A DNA stretch of 64,000 bases. Source: Halosolutus gelatinilyticus (lineage in GTDB: Archaea; Halobacteriota; Halobacteria; Halobacteriales; Natrialbaceae). The stretch lies in NCBI RefSeq assembly GCF_023028105.1, contig NZ_CP095491.1, positions 558,001 to 622,000 on the forward strand, read 5' to 3'. Position 1 is the stretch's first letter. The number at the start of each line of letters is the position of its first letter. This document shows positions 18,176 to 27,404 of the stretch, one piece after another. Below the pieces are notes generated by a model, which saw only the letters and a program-made list of their open reading frames with translations, was not told where the DNA came from and did no database searches. A program made the position numbers and the translations under genes.

Positions 18176-18886
18176 ATGAACAGAGCCGAGAAAGCAGCCC
18201 TCCAACTGCGAGCCGTCGACGTCTTGCGGATGTTGAAGCAGACGCGGACCTACGAGGAACTCGCCGAGACGACCGGGTTACCCGCGGGCGATCTCAACCG
18301 CTACGTCAACGGGCACGTCCTCCCGGGAACCGAGCGCGCTCGAGAAGTGGTCGGCGAACTCGGTCGGAGCGCGCTCGCCGAGGAGCTCGAGGCGCGAATC
18401 CGCGTCGACGACGAGGGGTACGTCGACAACTCCGCGACCGTCTTCGATCAGTCATTCCTCGACCTCGTCGCGCCCGTCGTCGCGAACGGGTACGAGTTCG
18501 ATCGACCGGACGTCGTCCTCACCGCCGCGACCGACGGGATCACGCTGGCCGCCGCGCTCGCGAGCTACTACGGGACGCGCTGTGCCTACGCGAAAAAGCG
18601 CAAGGAGACCGCCGTCGAGGAGTTCATCGAGGCCCGCGAGCGCCTCCAGTCCGGGATCGAACTCACCTACTACCTGCCGGCGTCGGCGATTCACGCCGGC
18701 GAAACGGTGCTCGTGGTCGACGACCTCATCCGATCGGGCGAGACCCAGGAGCTCCTGCTCGACATCGTCGAAACCGCGGAAGCCGAAGCCGGCGGCGTCT
18801 TCGCGCTCATCGCCGCCGACGACGACGGCATCGAGCGCGCCCGCGAGCGGACCGACGCGCCGGTTGGCGCGCTCGCGAGGGTCTGA
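18176..18886 (+). CDS. HTH plus phosphoribosyltransferase-domain regulator
   Basis: A 236-residue protein. Residues 1-60 form a helix-turn-helix (RTYEELAETTGLPAGDLNRY). The remainder is a type I phosphoribosyltransferase fold with LTAATDGITLAAALASYYG and a PRPP loop ETVLVVDDLIRSGETQE. This layout is typical of purine-responsive regulators (PurR-like) or of salvage enzymes with a DNA-binding head. The PRPP loop is complete, so catalysis cannot be excluded. The ATG at 18176 is preferred because an A/T box (AAATACCC, 18141-18148) stands about 30 bases upstream. Confidence 0.82.
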   Translation: MNRAEKAALQLRAVDVLRMLKQTRTYEELAETTGLPAGDLNRYVNGHVLPGTERAREVVGELGRSALAEELEARIRVDDEGYVDNSATVFDQSFLDLVAPVVANGYEFDRPDVVLTAATDGITLAAALASYYGTRCAYAKKRKETAVEEFIEARERLQSGIELTYYLPASAIHAGETVLVVDDLIRSGETQELLLDIVETAEAEAGGVFALIAADDDGIERARERTDAPVGALARV

Positions 18887-18997
18887 TCGTCTCGCTCCGA
18901 CGCGCACATCGTCCGGACAACCATCCTCGAACGGGTGTTCGCGGTCAGCAGGCTCGACGCGGTCAAGCTCGGCGTCTGAGTGTCCTGTTCTGCCGGC

Positions 18998-19432
18998 TTA
19001 CCGAACGATCGTCACGGGAACGGGGGATCGGCGGGCGACGCTTTCTGCGACGCTTCCCAGGAGGATTCGACTCGCGCCGGTGCGACCGTGGCTGCCGATC
19101 ACGATGTGATCGGCGTCGTGTCCCTCGACGTAGTCGACGATCGATCGAGAGACGCCGCCGACGACCTGTTCGGTCTCGATCTCGACGTCGTACTCGGCCG
19201 CGCGGTCGCGGGACCGATCGAGAATCCCCTCGCCGCGGCTCTCGTAGTGTCTTTGGATCTCCTGGTAGTTGGCCATCGCACCGCCTTCGACGCCGGACGC
19301 CGCATAGAAATCGCCCGGGTCGAGGACGTGCAGCGCCGTAATCTTCGCCTCGGGGTACTCCGTACAGGCGAATTCGAGGGCGTCGACCGATCGATCGGAG
19401 TCGTCGACGGGAACCACCACGTGTGCAGGCAT
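18998..19432 (-). CDS. Universal stress protein (UspA family)
   Basis: A 144-residue protein with the Usp fold, beginning MPAHVVVPVDDSDRSVDALE. The nucleotide-binding signature is IVIGSHGRTGASRILLGSV, the G-x2-G-x9-G-S pattern of ATP-binding members. Usp proteins act in stress survival; the specific role is unknown. An upstream in-frame ATG at 19579 would add 49 residues not found in the family, so 19432 was used. It converges with the phosphoribosyltransferase gene. Confidence 0.92.
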   Translation of the reverse strand: MPAHVVVPVDDSDRSVDALEFACTEYPEAKITALHVLDPGDFYAASGVEGGAMANYQEIQRHYESRGEGILDRSRDRAAEYDVEIETEQVVGGVSRSIVDYVEGHDADHIVIGSHGRTGASRILLGSVAESVARRSPVPVTIVR

Positions 19433-20134
19433 AGCGGGTAGTACGTCAGTGTTCGAAATAAGTGTCCGGCCGGCCGTTCGGTCGACGTTCGGAGCGGGAC
19501 ACGTTCCAATCGAGCGGGGCGCTCGGATATGGTCATCGTATCGATCGACTGCGCCTAAGTCCAAGATAATAAACACCACTGTGTTTATTCGATCCGCATA
19601 TTTGAATCTATACTGTCACAAATATACTCAGACACAGATGCGTATGATGGTAGTTCAGGACCAGATATAAGTAGACGACCGATCGCGGCTGGGTTTACGG
19701 GGCGGCTTCGCCTTGTTCCGGTCGAACGTAGCACATACGACCGACGAACTAGCGGTAGGTGGGATCGTACAGCACCTCGCACACGGACGACTATTGACGA
19801 TCGAGGCGTGAAGGTCGGCGACGGCGCTTTCGATCGTTTTGAGAGGGGTTCAGGTGTCGAACCGAGGCGATCGGACGACGTAACCCGGCGCCCGCGGAGG
19901 ATGGTGTGGGACCTATAATTTTTGAGACTAATAAAATTACTATCACAGAAAGAGGATATAAAATTCACAGTCACCATACGTCCCTGTGTTCATAATAAAC
20001 TTTTTGGAGTTTACTTCGAGGTGGCTCGGGTGAACTGTGTCGCCGGCTCGGTTCGCACCCGCGTACGTCTCGACACCCTATCACGGACGCCGCCGGCGTT
20101 CAAAGCTTTACACCAGTATGGTTGTAAAATTCCG
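19433..20134. other. Non-coding, A/T-rich 700-base interval with a perfect palindrome
   Basis: I see no convincing gene between uspA and the end of the IclR gene. The GC content falls in several patches. The clearest signal is AATAAACAC-CACT-GTGTTTATT at 19568-19589, a perfect nine-base inverted repeat 136 bases upstream of uspA. Its role (operator or transcript end) is unknown. Confidence 0.5.
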
Positions 20135-20902
20135 TTACGAATACGTGATATTCACCTCGACCATCTTGGCGGCGCGTCGGAGGAGGTCCGGCAGTTCCTC
20201 TCGGAACCGGTCGCCGTTGATTCGACGCGTCGGACCGGCGACGGTCAGCGCGCCCAGTAGTTCTCCCGTCTCTCGGTTCCGAATCGGCGTTCCGACGCCC
20301 CGCATTCCGTCGACGCGCTCTTCGTCGTCGAACGCGATGCCCGTCTCGCGGATCTCGGCCAGCTCGTCCTCCAGTTCGCCCCGATCGGTGATCGTCTGCG
20401 CCGTCTTGGCGGGTAATCCGTGCGCTTCCACGATCGCGTTCCGTCGTTCCTCGGGGAGGTGGGCGAAGATGGCCTTCCCGGCGCCGGTACAGTGGAGGTG
20501 CAGACGGATCCCGATGCGCGCGTCCGTGCGGACCGCTTGGTCCGTTCGATCGTAGTAGAGGTAGACCCCCCGACCGCGCTCTTCGACGGCGACCGCGGCC
20601 GATTCCCCCGTCTCGGCCGCCAGTTCGTTTACCACCGACTTCGTCACCGGGTACACCAGCTGTCTGCTGAGGGCGCTCGACGCGAGTCGAAGCGTCTTCA
20701 GGCTCACGCTGTACGATCGGTCCTCCTTGACGACGTAGCCGCACTCGCGGAACGTGTCGAGGTGGCGGTGAACGGTGCTTTTCGGTTGCCCGCTCGCGTC
20801 CGCGATCTCGGAGACGCCCGCCGTCCCCGCCTCCTGGAGCGTTTCGAGTATCTGGAGCGCCGTCGTAACCGATTTCATCGGGGCGGTGTCGTCTGCGGTC
20901 AT
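20135..20902 (-). CDS. IclR-family transcriptional regulator
   Basis: A 255-residue regulator. The winged HTH occupies residues 9-75 (MKSVTTALQILETLQEAG, then SGQPKSTVHRHLDTFRECGY). The C-terminal effector-binding domain contains HCTGAGKAIFAHLPEE and FDDEERVDGMRGVGTPI, the usual IclR signature region. IclR proteins control catabolic genes in response to small acids. It is divergent from the permease/hydantoinase operon, which is its likely target. Confidence 0.93.
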   Translation of the reverse strand: MTADDTAPMKSVTTALQILETLQEAGTAGVSEIADASGQPKSTVHRHLDTFRECGYVVKEDRSYSVSLKTLRLASSALSRQLVYPVTKSVVNELAAETGESAAVAVEERGRGVYLYYDRTDQAVRTDARIGIRLHLHCTGAGKAIFAHLPEERRNAIVEAHGLPAKTAQTITDRGELEDELAEIRETGIAFDDEERVDGMRGVGTPIRNRETGELLGALTVAGPTRRINGDRFREELPDLLRRAAKMVEVNITYS

Positions 20903-21200
20903 CGATCGTCAGTCCCCTCGCACCCGTCCGTCAAAAAGGTTGTTCTAGGTCCCGGAATTAGTTTTCCACGCTGCAGAACAGATCCGCGAACGGCCCAGTT
21001 GGTAATAATTGATCAGTGATTTTTTTCGAGCGTGGGCAGCAAATCGAAACGATCGTTCCGTGAGTCGGAAAAGGGCCGAATGTATAATGTAACTATGGTA
21101 TGAAACCAGTCACTCGATCGAGTGTCGATTCCGTCCCGTGCAACGGGGGCAATCGCTTGAGATGGAGTCTGAGACGGGATAATCGCGTTCGATTCGAATC

Positions 21201-21226
21201 CGTCCGGCTCGGAGCCGAGCCGGACG
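21201..21226. promoter_or_regulatory. 26-base palindrome between iclR-type gene and permease operon
   Basis: CGTCCGGCTCGG and CCGAGCCGGACG (12-base arms, AG centre) form a perfect inverted repeat. It lies in the 411-base divergent spacer, about 43 bases upstream of an A/T box (CTTATACCA, about 21270) that precedes the permease. It is a candidate operator for the IclR protein; a cruciform or RNA hairpin is the alternative. Confidence 0.5.
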
Positions 21227-21313
21227 TATCTCCCAGCTGTATCGAATCATGACCCCCACAATCGGTAGATACTTATACCATCAGTTCAGACGTTGTCCCG
21301 GTGTACCACACCA

Positions 21314-22600
21314 ATGAGCATGTTAGGCGCGATCGGGATCCTTGCGGTGTTTGCGATATTCGGCATCCTCATGATGACCGAGACTGTGCCGACGTTCGTC
21401 GCACTCGCCGCAATGGCTCTCGGGATCGCAGCGGTCGGCGGTCTCGGATACGAACAGATACTGAACGACGTAATCGTGGACGGATCGACCCGCCTTAGCA
21501 CGGCCTTCGTCGCCGTCTTCTTCGGCGCCGCACTCGGCGCCGTCGTCGAGCAGACGGGGATCGCCGAGGACCTGGTGAAGTCGGCGGCCGAACTCGGCGG
21601 GGACAGCCCGTTCATGGTCGCGATCCTCCTGTACGTCGCGGTGGCGGTCATCGCGACGAGCATCTCCGGTCTCGGGGCGTTCATCATGATCGCGACGATC
21701 GTGTTCCCGATCATGGTGAGCATCGGCTTCCCCCGGAAGATTACCGTGGGGATCGTCCTGCTCGGCTACGCGAACGGCGTGATGTTCAACCCCGCGAACT
21801 GGGTCTTCTACGCGGACGTCACGGGGATCGAACTGGAGAACGTGATGACCTGGGCGCTGCCGACGGGCGCCGCCGCGCTCCTCGCGGGCCTCGGGTATAT
21901 TACGTACCAGACCCGAACGACCTCGCTCCAGGCGACGTGGGCGGAAACGGACGGTGGCTCCGACCAGTTCGACTCGAGCGTTCCGACGTACGCCCTTCTC
22001 TCGCCCATCATTCCCGTCATCCTGGTCGTCGCCGGCCTCCCGGTGCTTCCGGCGTTCGTCGTCGGTATCCTGTTCGCCGCCGTCGCGAGCAAACCCGGCC
22101 TCAAGGGGATCACGAACCCGAAACGGACGCTCAACCAGGTGACACAAGCGTTCCACGACGGGATTTCGAGCGCCGCGCCGGCCATCGCCCTGATGGTCGC
22201 CATCGGGTGGCTGCTGAAGGCCGTCTTCGCCGAGTCCGTCTCGACGACGATGGAGCCGCTCCTCTCGGCGATCATCCCGGAGAACATGTTCCTCTACGCG
22301 GCGATGTTCATCGTCCTCGCGCCGCTGGCGCTCTACCGCGGCCCCCTGAACCTCTGGGGCCTCGGCAGCGGGATCATCGGCGTCCTCGCCGCGATCGGCA
22401 TCAATCCCGCGCTGATCACCACGACCGCGGTGAGCGCGCTTCGCGTGCAGGCGCCCGCGGACCCGACCAACACGCACAACGCGTGGGCCGCCGACGAGAT
22501 GGACGTTAACGTCAACTCGATCACTAAGAGCGTCCTCCCGTTCGCCTGGGTGACCGCAGCCGCAGGTATTATTGCCTCGGTCTATCTCTTCGGACTATAA
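21314..22600 (+). CDS. Ion-transporter-superfamily permease (GntP/CitM-like), substrate unknown
   Basis: A 428-residue protein with about 11-12 hydrophobic helices. It begins MSMLGAIGILAVFAIFGILM and shows two repeated halves, with re-entrant-like segments rich in Gly, Ser and Asn (ISGLGAFIMIATIVFPIM, and YANGVMFNPANWVFY). This resembles carboxylate or gluconate transporters of the IT superfamily. The start at ATG 21314 is used, since the earlier TTG 21293 would lie too near the promoter. HyuA follows six bases later, so it probably imports the compound that HyuA acts on. Confidence 0.75.
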   Translation: MSMLGAIGILAVFAIFGILMMTETVPTFVALAAMALGIAAVGGLGYEQILNDVIVDGSTRLSTAFVAVFFGAALGAVVEQTGIAEDLVKSAAELGGDSPFMVAILLYVAVAVIATSISGLGAFIMIATIVFPIMVSIGFPRKITVGIVLLGYANGVMFNPANWVFYADVTGIELENVMTWALPTGAAALLAGLGYITYQTRTTSLQATWAETDGGSDQFDSSVPTYALLSPIIPVILVVAGLPVLPAFVVGILFAAVASKPGLKGITNPKRTLNQVTQAFHDGISSAAPAIALMVAIGWLLKAVFAESVSTTMEPLLSAIIPENMFLYAAMFIVLAPLALYRGPLNLWGLGSGIIGVLAAIGINPALITTTAVSALRVQAPADPTNTHNAWAADEMDVNVNSITKSVLPFAWVTAAAGIIASVYLFGL

Positions 22601-22606
22601 GAAACA

Positions 22607-24751
22607 ATGAGCAAAATTCGAGTCGGAATCGACGTCGGCGGAACGTTCACGGACGCGGTCGCTGTCGATAGCGAATCGCTCGAACTCAAAGAGCAAGTCA
22701 AAGTCCCGACGACCCACGACGCGGACGAGGGGGTCGCCGCGGGCATCGTGCAGGCGGCGTCGCAGATACTGGACGACATCGACGCGTCCCCGGAGGACGT
22801 CGTGTTCCTCGCCCACGGGACGACGCAGGCGACCAACGCCCTCCTCGAAGGCGACGTCGCGAAAGTCGGCGTCATCGGCATGGGCGCGGGGCTGAAGGGC
22901 CGTCGGGGCAAGACGGAGACGGACGTCGAGGACATCGACCTGAAGAACGACCAGGTCATCGAGACGACCCACGCCTTCGTCTCCCTCGACGACGGCGTGC
23001 CCGAGTCGGCGGTCCGGGATATCCTCGATCGGTTCGACGACGAGGGTGTCGAGGCCGTCGTCGCGAGCCAGGTGTTCGGCGTCGACGATCCGCGGGCCGA
23101 AGAGCACGTCTGCGAACTGGCCCGCGAGGCCGGGTTCGCCGCGATCGGCGCGAACGTCGTCTCCAAGCGGTACGGGCTGAAGGTCCGGACGCGGACGGCC
23201 GTCGTCAACGCGAGCATCCTCCCGCGGATGATGGAAACGTCGCGATCCACCGCGGCCGGCATCGAGGGGATGGGCGTCACCGCCCCGCTGATGATCATGC
23301 GCTCCGACGGCGGCGTGATGGAGATCGACGAGATGCGACGGCGGCCGATTCAGACCATCCTCTCGGGGCCGGCGGCAGGGGTCGCGGGGGCGCTCATGTA
23401 CGAGAACGTGACCGACGGCATCTTCATCGAGGTCGGCGGCACGTCGAGCGACATCAGCATCATCGAAAAGGGTCAGCCCAAGTGGAAGGCCGCGGAGATC
23501 GGCGATCACACCACGTTCCTCGAGACGCTGGACATCCGGACCGAAGGGGTAGCCGGCGGCTCGATGATCCGAATCGAAGACGGCGACGTCGTCGCGTCGG
23601 GACCGCGAAGCGCCCACATCGCGGACCTCCCGTACGCGGTGTACGCCGACCCCGAAGACATCGCCGAACCGAAGCTCGTCCGCGTCCACCCGAAGGAGGG
23701 GGATCCGGCGTACGTCGCCGTCGAGACGGCGAGCGGTGACCGGTACGCGGTCACCCCGAGCGGCGCGGCGAACCTGCTCGGTCTGGTCGATCGGGACGCC
23801 TACGCGGCCGGGAACCCGGAAGCCGCGAGGCGCGCGTTCGAACCGATCGCCGCGGAACTGGGGACGGACGTGGAGTCCGCCGCGGAGCGCGTCCTCGAGG
23901 TGAGCGTCCAGCAGATCCAGCCGGTCATCGAGAACATCATCGACGAGTACGACCTCAACCCCGACCTGCTCGAACTCGTCGGGGGCGGCGGCGGCAGCGC
24001 CGCGCTCCTCCCGTACCTCTCGGAGACGACGGAGTACGGCGTTCGCCTGGCCACGAACCACGAGACGATCAGCACCATCGGCGTCGCGCTCGCCATGGTC
24101 CGAGACGTCGTCGAGCGGAACGTGATGGACCCCTCCGAGGAGGAGATCGAGCGTCTCCGGCGCGAGGCGATCGACTCCGTCATCGGGATGGGGGCGAACC
24201 AGGAGACCGTCGAGGCGAAGGTGGAGTACGACGCGTCCCGGAACCTCCTCCGCGCGGAGGCCGAAGGGTCGACCGAACTGCAGACGCGCGACCTCTCGCA
24301 GGGCGCGGTCGGCGCGGACGATCGCTTGGAGGCCGCCGCCGCGGCCCTGGACGCCGACGCCGGCCGAATCGACGCCGACGCGTCTACCGACGGCCTCCAC
24401 GTGTACGTGGCGGACGAGACCACCGAGCGGTTCTTCGGACTGCTCTCGAAGACGCGGACGAAGACGACGGTCGTGGACGCCGCCGGCGTCGTCAAACTGA
24501 AACTCGAAGACGCGGCCGTCTACGAGGCGCGCGGCGAATCGCTGACGCGAACCGTCGAACGGGTCCTGAACAGGGAATCCGTGTTCAGCAACTCGGCGAC
24601 GAAGCTGCCGAACATCTACATCGCACAGGGGAACCGCCTCGTCGACATCAGCGGCATGTCGACGCGCGACCAGGTGCTCTCGCTGGTCGACATCGAACTC
24701 GAGGACGTCGGTCCCGACGAGGAACTCGTCATCGTCGCGGAGAAACCATGA
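22607..24751 (+). CDS. Hydantoinase/oxoprolinase family protein, HyuA-type
   Basis: A 714-residue ATP-using ring-opening enzyme. The N-terminal phosphate-binding motif is GIDVGGTFTDAVAVD, followed by FLAHGTTQATNALLEG and the second actin-like ATPase motif FIEVGGTSSDISII. Members act on hydantoins, 5-oxoproline or acetone, usually together with a HyuB-type subunit. No hyuB lies beside it, and the extra C-terminal part (from about residue 560) is not one I recognise as standard. It starts six bases after the permease gene, and its stop overlaps the next gene by four bases. Confidence 0.85.
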   Translation: MSKIRVGIDVGGTFTDAVAVDSESLELKEQVKVPTTHDADEGVAAGIVQAASQILDDIDASPEDVVFLAHGTTQATNALLEGDVAKVGVIGMGAGLKGRRGKTETDVEDIDLKNDQVIETTHAFVSLDDGVPESAVRDILDRFDDEGVEAVVASQVFGVDDPRAEEHVCELAREAGFAAIGANVVSKRYGLKVRTRTAVVNASILPRMMETSRSTAAGIEGMGVTAPLMIMRSDGGVMEIDEMRRRPIQTILSGPAAGVAGALMYENVTDGIFIEVGGTSSDISIIEKGQPKWKAAEIGDHTTFLETLDIRTEGVAGGSMIRIEDGDVVASGPRSAHIADLPYAVYADPEDIAEPKLVRVHPKEGDPAYVAVETASGDRYAVTPSGAANLLGLVDRDAYAAGNPEAARRAFEPIAAELGTDVESAAERVLEVSVQQIQPVIENIIDEYDLNPDLLELVGGGGGSAALLPYLSETTEYGVRLATNHETISTIGVALAMVRDVVERNVMDPSEEEIERLRREAIDSVIGMGANQETVEAKVEYDASRNLLRAEAEGSTELQTRDLSQGAVGADDRLEAAAAALDADAGRIDADASTDGLHVYVADETTERFFGLLSKTRTKTTVVDAAGVVKLKLEDAAVYEARGESLTRTVERVLNRESVFSNSATKLPNIYIAQGNRLVDISGMSTRDQVLSLVDIELEDVGPDEELVIVAEKP

Positions 24752-25266
24752 GCGCGGGAGACGCGCTCCGATCCGACGAAGCGGGGAGCGCCATCGATCG
24801 CCGCGCGCGGGCGCTCGGCGAGTCGCGGGCGCGCGAACTCCTGTCCGCACACGGGACGGACGACATGTGGGAACTCGCGACGAACGAGGGCGTCGCCGTT
24901 AGGCGGAGCGAATGGGACGGCGTCGACGGCCTCCGCCTCTTCGGAACGTACGCGGACGGCGTGATCACCCTCTACGACGAACAGATTCCCGACCTCGCGA
25001 ACGAACTCGGCGTCTCAGAATCCCTCGCCGTCGACTTCGTGGTCGCACACGAACTCGGACACCACGTCCTCGACGGTGGCGATCTCGACATCGACGCTCC
25101 GACGACAAAAGCGACTCGACGTCCGGCGTGGCGTCGATTCCTCTCGTCGTGGCTCGGCGACCGCGCCGACGAGCGGGCGCTCGAAGAGCGGGCGGCGCAC
25201 TGGTTCGCGCTCGCGCTCCTCGACGATCGGCTTCCGCGAACGATTCGCGCGGACCGACACCGATAA
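24748..25266 (+). CDS. ImmA/IrrE-like HEXXH metallopeptidase
   Basis: A 172-residue soluble protein with a zincin motif VVAHELGHHVLDGG (HExxH, residues near 100) and a downstream glutamate-containing helix EERAAHWFALALLDD that supplies the third ligand in ImmA/IrrE and COG2856 proteins. These peptidases typically cleave a repressor. The start codon overlaps the hyuA stop (ATGA), so it belongs to the hydantoinase transcription unit. There is no HTH in it and no obvious substrate nearby except the divergent IclR protein. Confidence 0.78.
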   Translation: MSAGDALRSDEAGSAIDRRARALGESRARELLSAHGTDDMWELATNEGVAVRRSEWDGVDGLRLFGTYADGVITLYDEQIPDLANELGVSESLAVDFVVAHELGHHVLDGGDLDIDAPTTKATRRPAWRRFLSSWLGDRADERALEERAAHWFALALLDDRLPRTIRADRHR

Positions 25267-25294
25267 TTGAATATTCGACATACACTCAACCACT

Positions 25295-27292
25295 ATGGAC
25301 ACTCACGCATTACAGCACGAAACGTACGACACCGTCGTCGTCGGCGGAACGGCGGGCGGTATCGCGACCGCGGTTCGCGCCGCGCGAGAAGGCACACCGA
25401 CGCTCCTGGTCACGTACAACGAACAACTCGGCGGGATGATGGCCGGCGGGCTGAGTTACACCGACACTCTGGTGATGAAACCCCGGGCGCCGATCCTCGA
25501 CGAATTCTTCGAGCGTGTTCGGGAGCACTACGAGACGGCGTACGGGAGAGAATCGCGCCAGTACGAGTACTGCGAGGATGGGTACATCTTCGAGCCGCAC
25601 GTCGCCGAGGAGACGTTCGAGGCGCTCGTCGCCGACGAGGACGACCTGACCGTCGTCCGAGGCTACTATCCCGAGTCGGTGACTCGCTCGAACGGCACAG
25701 TGAACGCGGTCGCGTTCGAGTCGTTCGACGGGGACGACTCGTTCGCTGTCAACGGATCCGTGTTCGTCGACGCGACCTACGAGGGCGACCTCCTGGCGAC
25801 GGCGGGCGTCTCGTACCGGGTCGGTCGCGAGTCGCGATCGGAACACGACGAGCAGTTCGCCGGCCGAATCTTCACCGGAATCCGCGGCGATCGGTACTAC
25901 CCCCGCGAGGCGGTCGGTCACGCCGACGATAGCGCGCCGATGGACCGACGCGGACCGCTCCACGTGCCCGAGGAGAAACGGCAGGGGGAACTCGACCTAC
26001 GGCCGCACCCTGCGGGACTGACGGAGATCTTCCCGGGGAGCGACGGCAGCGGCGACGACGCCATCCAGGCGTACAACTACCGGCTCTGTCTGTCGCGCGA
26101 CCCCCAGAACCGTCGGCTCCCCGCTCGGCCGGAGAGCTACGACCGCGAGGAGTTCCTCGAGGAACTCGAGGATGTTCGCGAGTCCGGGCTCCGGTCGTAT
26201 CTGTCGCTCCGCTACCTCCCGAACGACAAGGCCGACATGAACTCGGCCGACCTGCCGGGGCAGAACTACGACTACCCGGAGGGATCGTGGGAGACCCGCG
26301 AGGCGATCGCGCGCAGACACCGCGAGTACGCGCTCGGCCTCCTGTACTTCCTCCAGAACGACGAGGCGGTTCCGGACGATATCCGCTCCGACGCGCGGGA
26401 GTGGGGACTCGCCGCCGACGAGTTCGTTGACAACGACAACTTCCCGTGGCAGTTCTACGTCCGCGAAGCGCGCCGACTCGACGGACGGTACACGTTCACG
26501 GAGCGGGACGCCCGGTTGGCGCCCGGCCTCGATCGGGCGCCGGTCCACGACGACGCCGTCGCCTTCGCCGAGTATCCGCTCGACTCCCACGCCTGTCGCG
26601 AGGTCCGCCGGTCTGGCGGGCAGCCCGAAGGCTTCTTTTACGCCTCGCAGGTGACGCGACCGTCGCAGATACCGTACCGCGCGCTGCTCCCGAAGGACGT
26701 GAGCAATCTCGTGGTTCCCGTCGCCGTCTCGTCGACTCACGTCGGCTACGGCACCATCAGACTCGAACCGACCTGGATGCACATCGGCGAGGCCGCGGGG
26801 GTCGCTGCGTCGCTCGCAAACGAACGCGACCTGCCGCCCGCGGCGCTCGACGCGGACGCGCTCCAGCGCCGCCTCGCCGAGGCCGGCGTCTCCCTGTCGT
26901 TCTTCAACGACGTCGACGCGGCGACCGACGAGCCGTGGGCGCCGGCGGTGCAGTACCTCGCGACGAAGGGCTTCTTCGAGTCGTACGACGTTCGGCCGAC
27001 CGAGCCGCTCACCCGATCGGTCGCCGAGGCGTGGGCGATCGCGACGGCGTCCGTGATCGACGGCGGTGCGGACGACGCGACCGAACGCGCGACGGCGGTA
27101 CGGGCGGACGTACGCGCCGGAACGGACGCTCCGGTCACCGGGAGCGAGTTCGTGGCGATGTTACGGTCCGAACTCGACGGCGCCGAGCTCTCCACCGACG
27201 GAATCGACGAGGACGAGGCCGACGAACCGATCGCTCGCGGCGAAGCCTGTCGGCTCGTCTACTCGGTGCTCGGTTCCGCGCGAAACGAATAA
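25295..27292 (+). CDS. FAD-dependent oxidoreductase (FAD_oxidored, PF12831-like)
   Basis: A 665-residue flavoprotein. The dinucleotide-binding motif TVVVGGTAGGIATAVRAARE sits at the N-terminus and LGGMMAGGLSYTDT just after it. A later FAD contact is VDATYEGDLLATAGV. The family is often annotated as 'xanthan lyase'-like and is found with glycan-degradation genes. The C-terminal 110 residues (YLATKGFFESYDV on) resemble an S-layer-homology-like repeat. It follows the peptidase by 28 bases and is convergent with uxuA. Confidence 0.83.
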   Translation: MDTHALQHETYDTVVVGGTAGGIATAVRAAREGTPTLLVTYNEQLGGMMAGGLSYTDTLVMKPRAPILDEFFERVREHYETAYGRESRQYEYCEDGYIFEPHVAEETFEALVADEDDLTVVRGYYPESVTRSNGTVNAVAFESFDGDDSFAVNGSVFVDATYEGDLLATAGVSYRVGRESRSEHDEQFAGRIFTGIRGDRYYPREAVGHADDSAPMDRRGPLHVPEEKRQGELDLRPHPAGLTEIFPGSDGSGDDAIQAYNYRLCLSRDPQNRRLPARPESYDREEFLEELEDVRESGLRSYLSLRYLPNDKADMNSADLPGQNYDYPEGSWETREAIARRHREYALGLLYFLQNDEAVPDDIRSDAREWGLAADEFVDNDNFPWQFYVREARRLDGRYTFTERDARLAPGLDRAPVHDDAVAFAEYPLDSHACREVRRSGGQPEGFFYASQVTRPSQIPYRALLPKDVSNLVVPVAVSSTHVGYGTIRLEPTWMHIGEAAGVAASLANERDLPPAALDADALQRRLAEAGVSLSFFNDVDAATDEPWAPAVQYLATKGFFESYDVRPTEPLTRSVAEAWAIATASVIDGGADDATERATAVRADVRAGTDAPVTGSEFVAMLRSELDGAELSTDGIDEDEADEPIARGEACRLVYSVLGSARNE

Positions 27293-27404
27293 GGCTGGTG
27301 ATTCCGACGCCAGCGGATAGTTGCTTCCCGCAGGACGTCGAACGGAACCGAGACGAAGCGTCGTCGATCCTCATACTCGATCGATTGCGTCGATTTCCTT
27401 CCGA

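Noticed and set aside
22595-24850. 750-codon frame on the - strand opposite hyuA
   Set aside because: Shadow of hyuA; no start signal, no motif and an unnatural His/Arg/Asp composition.
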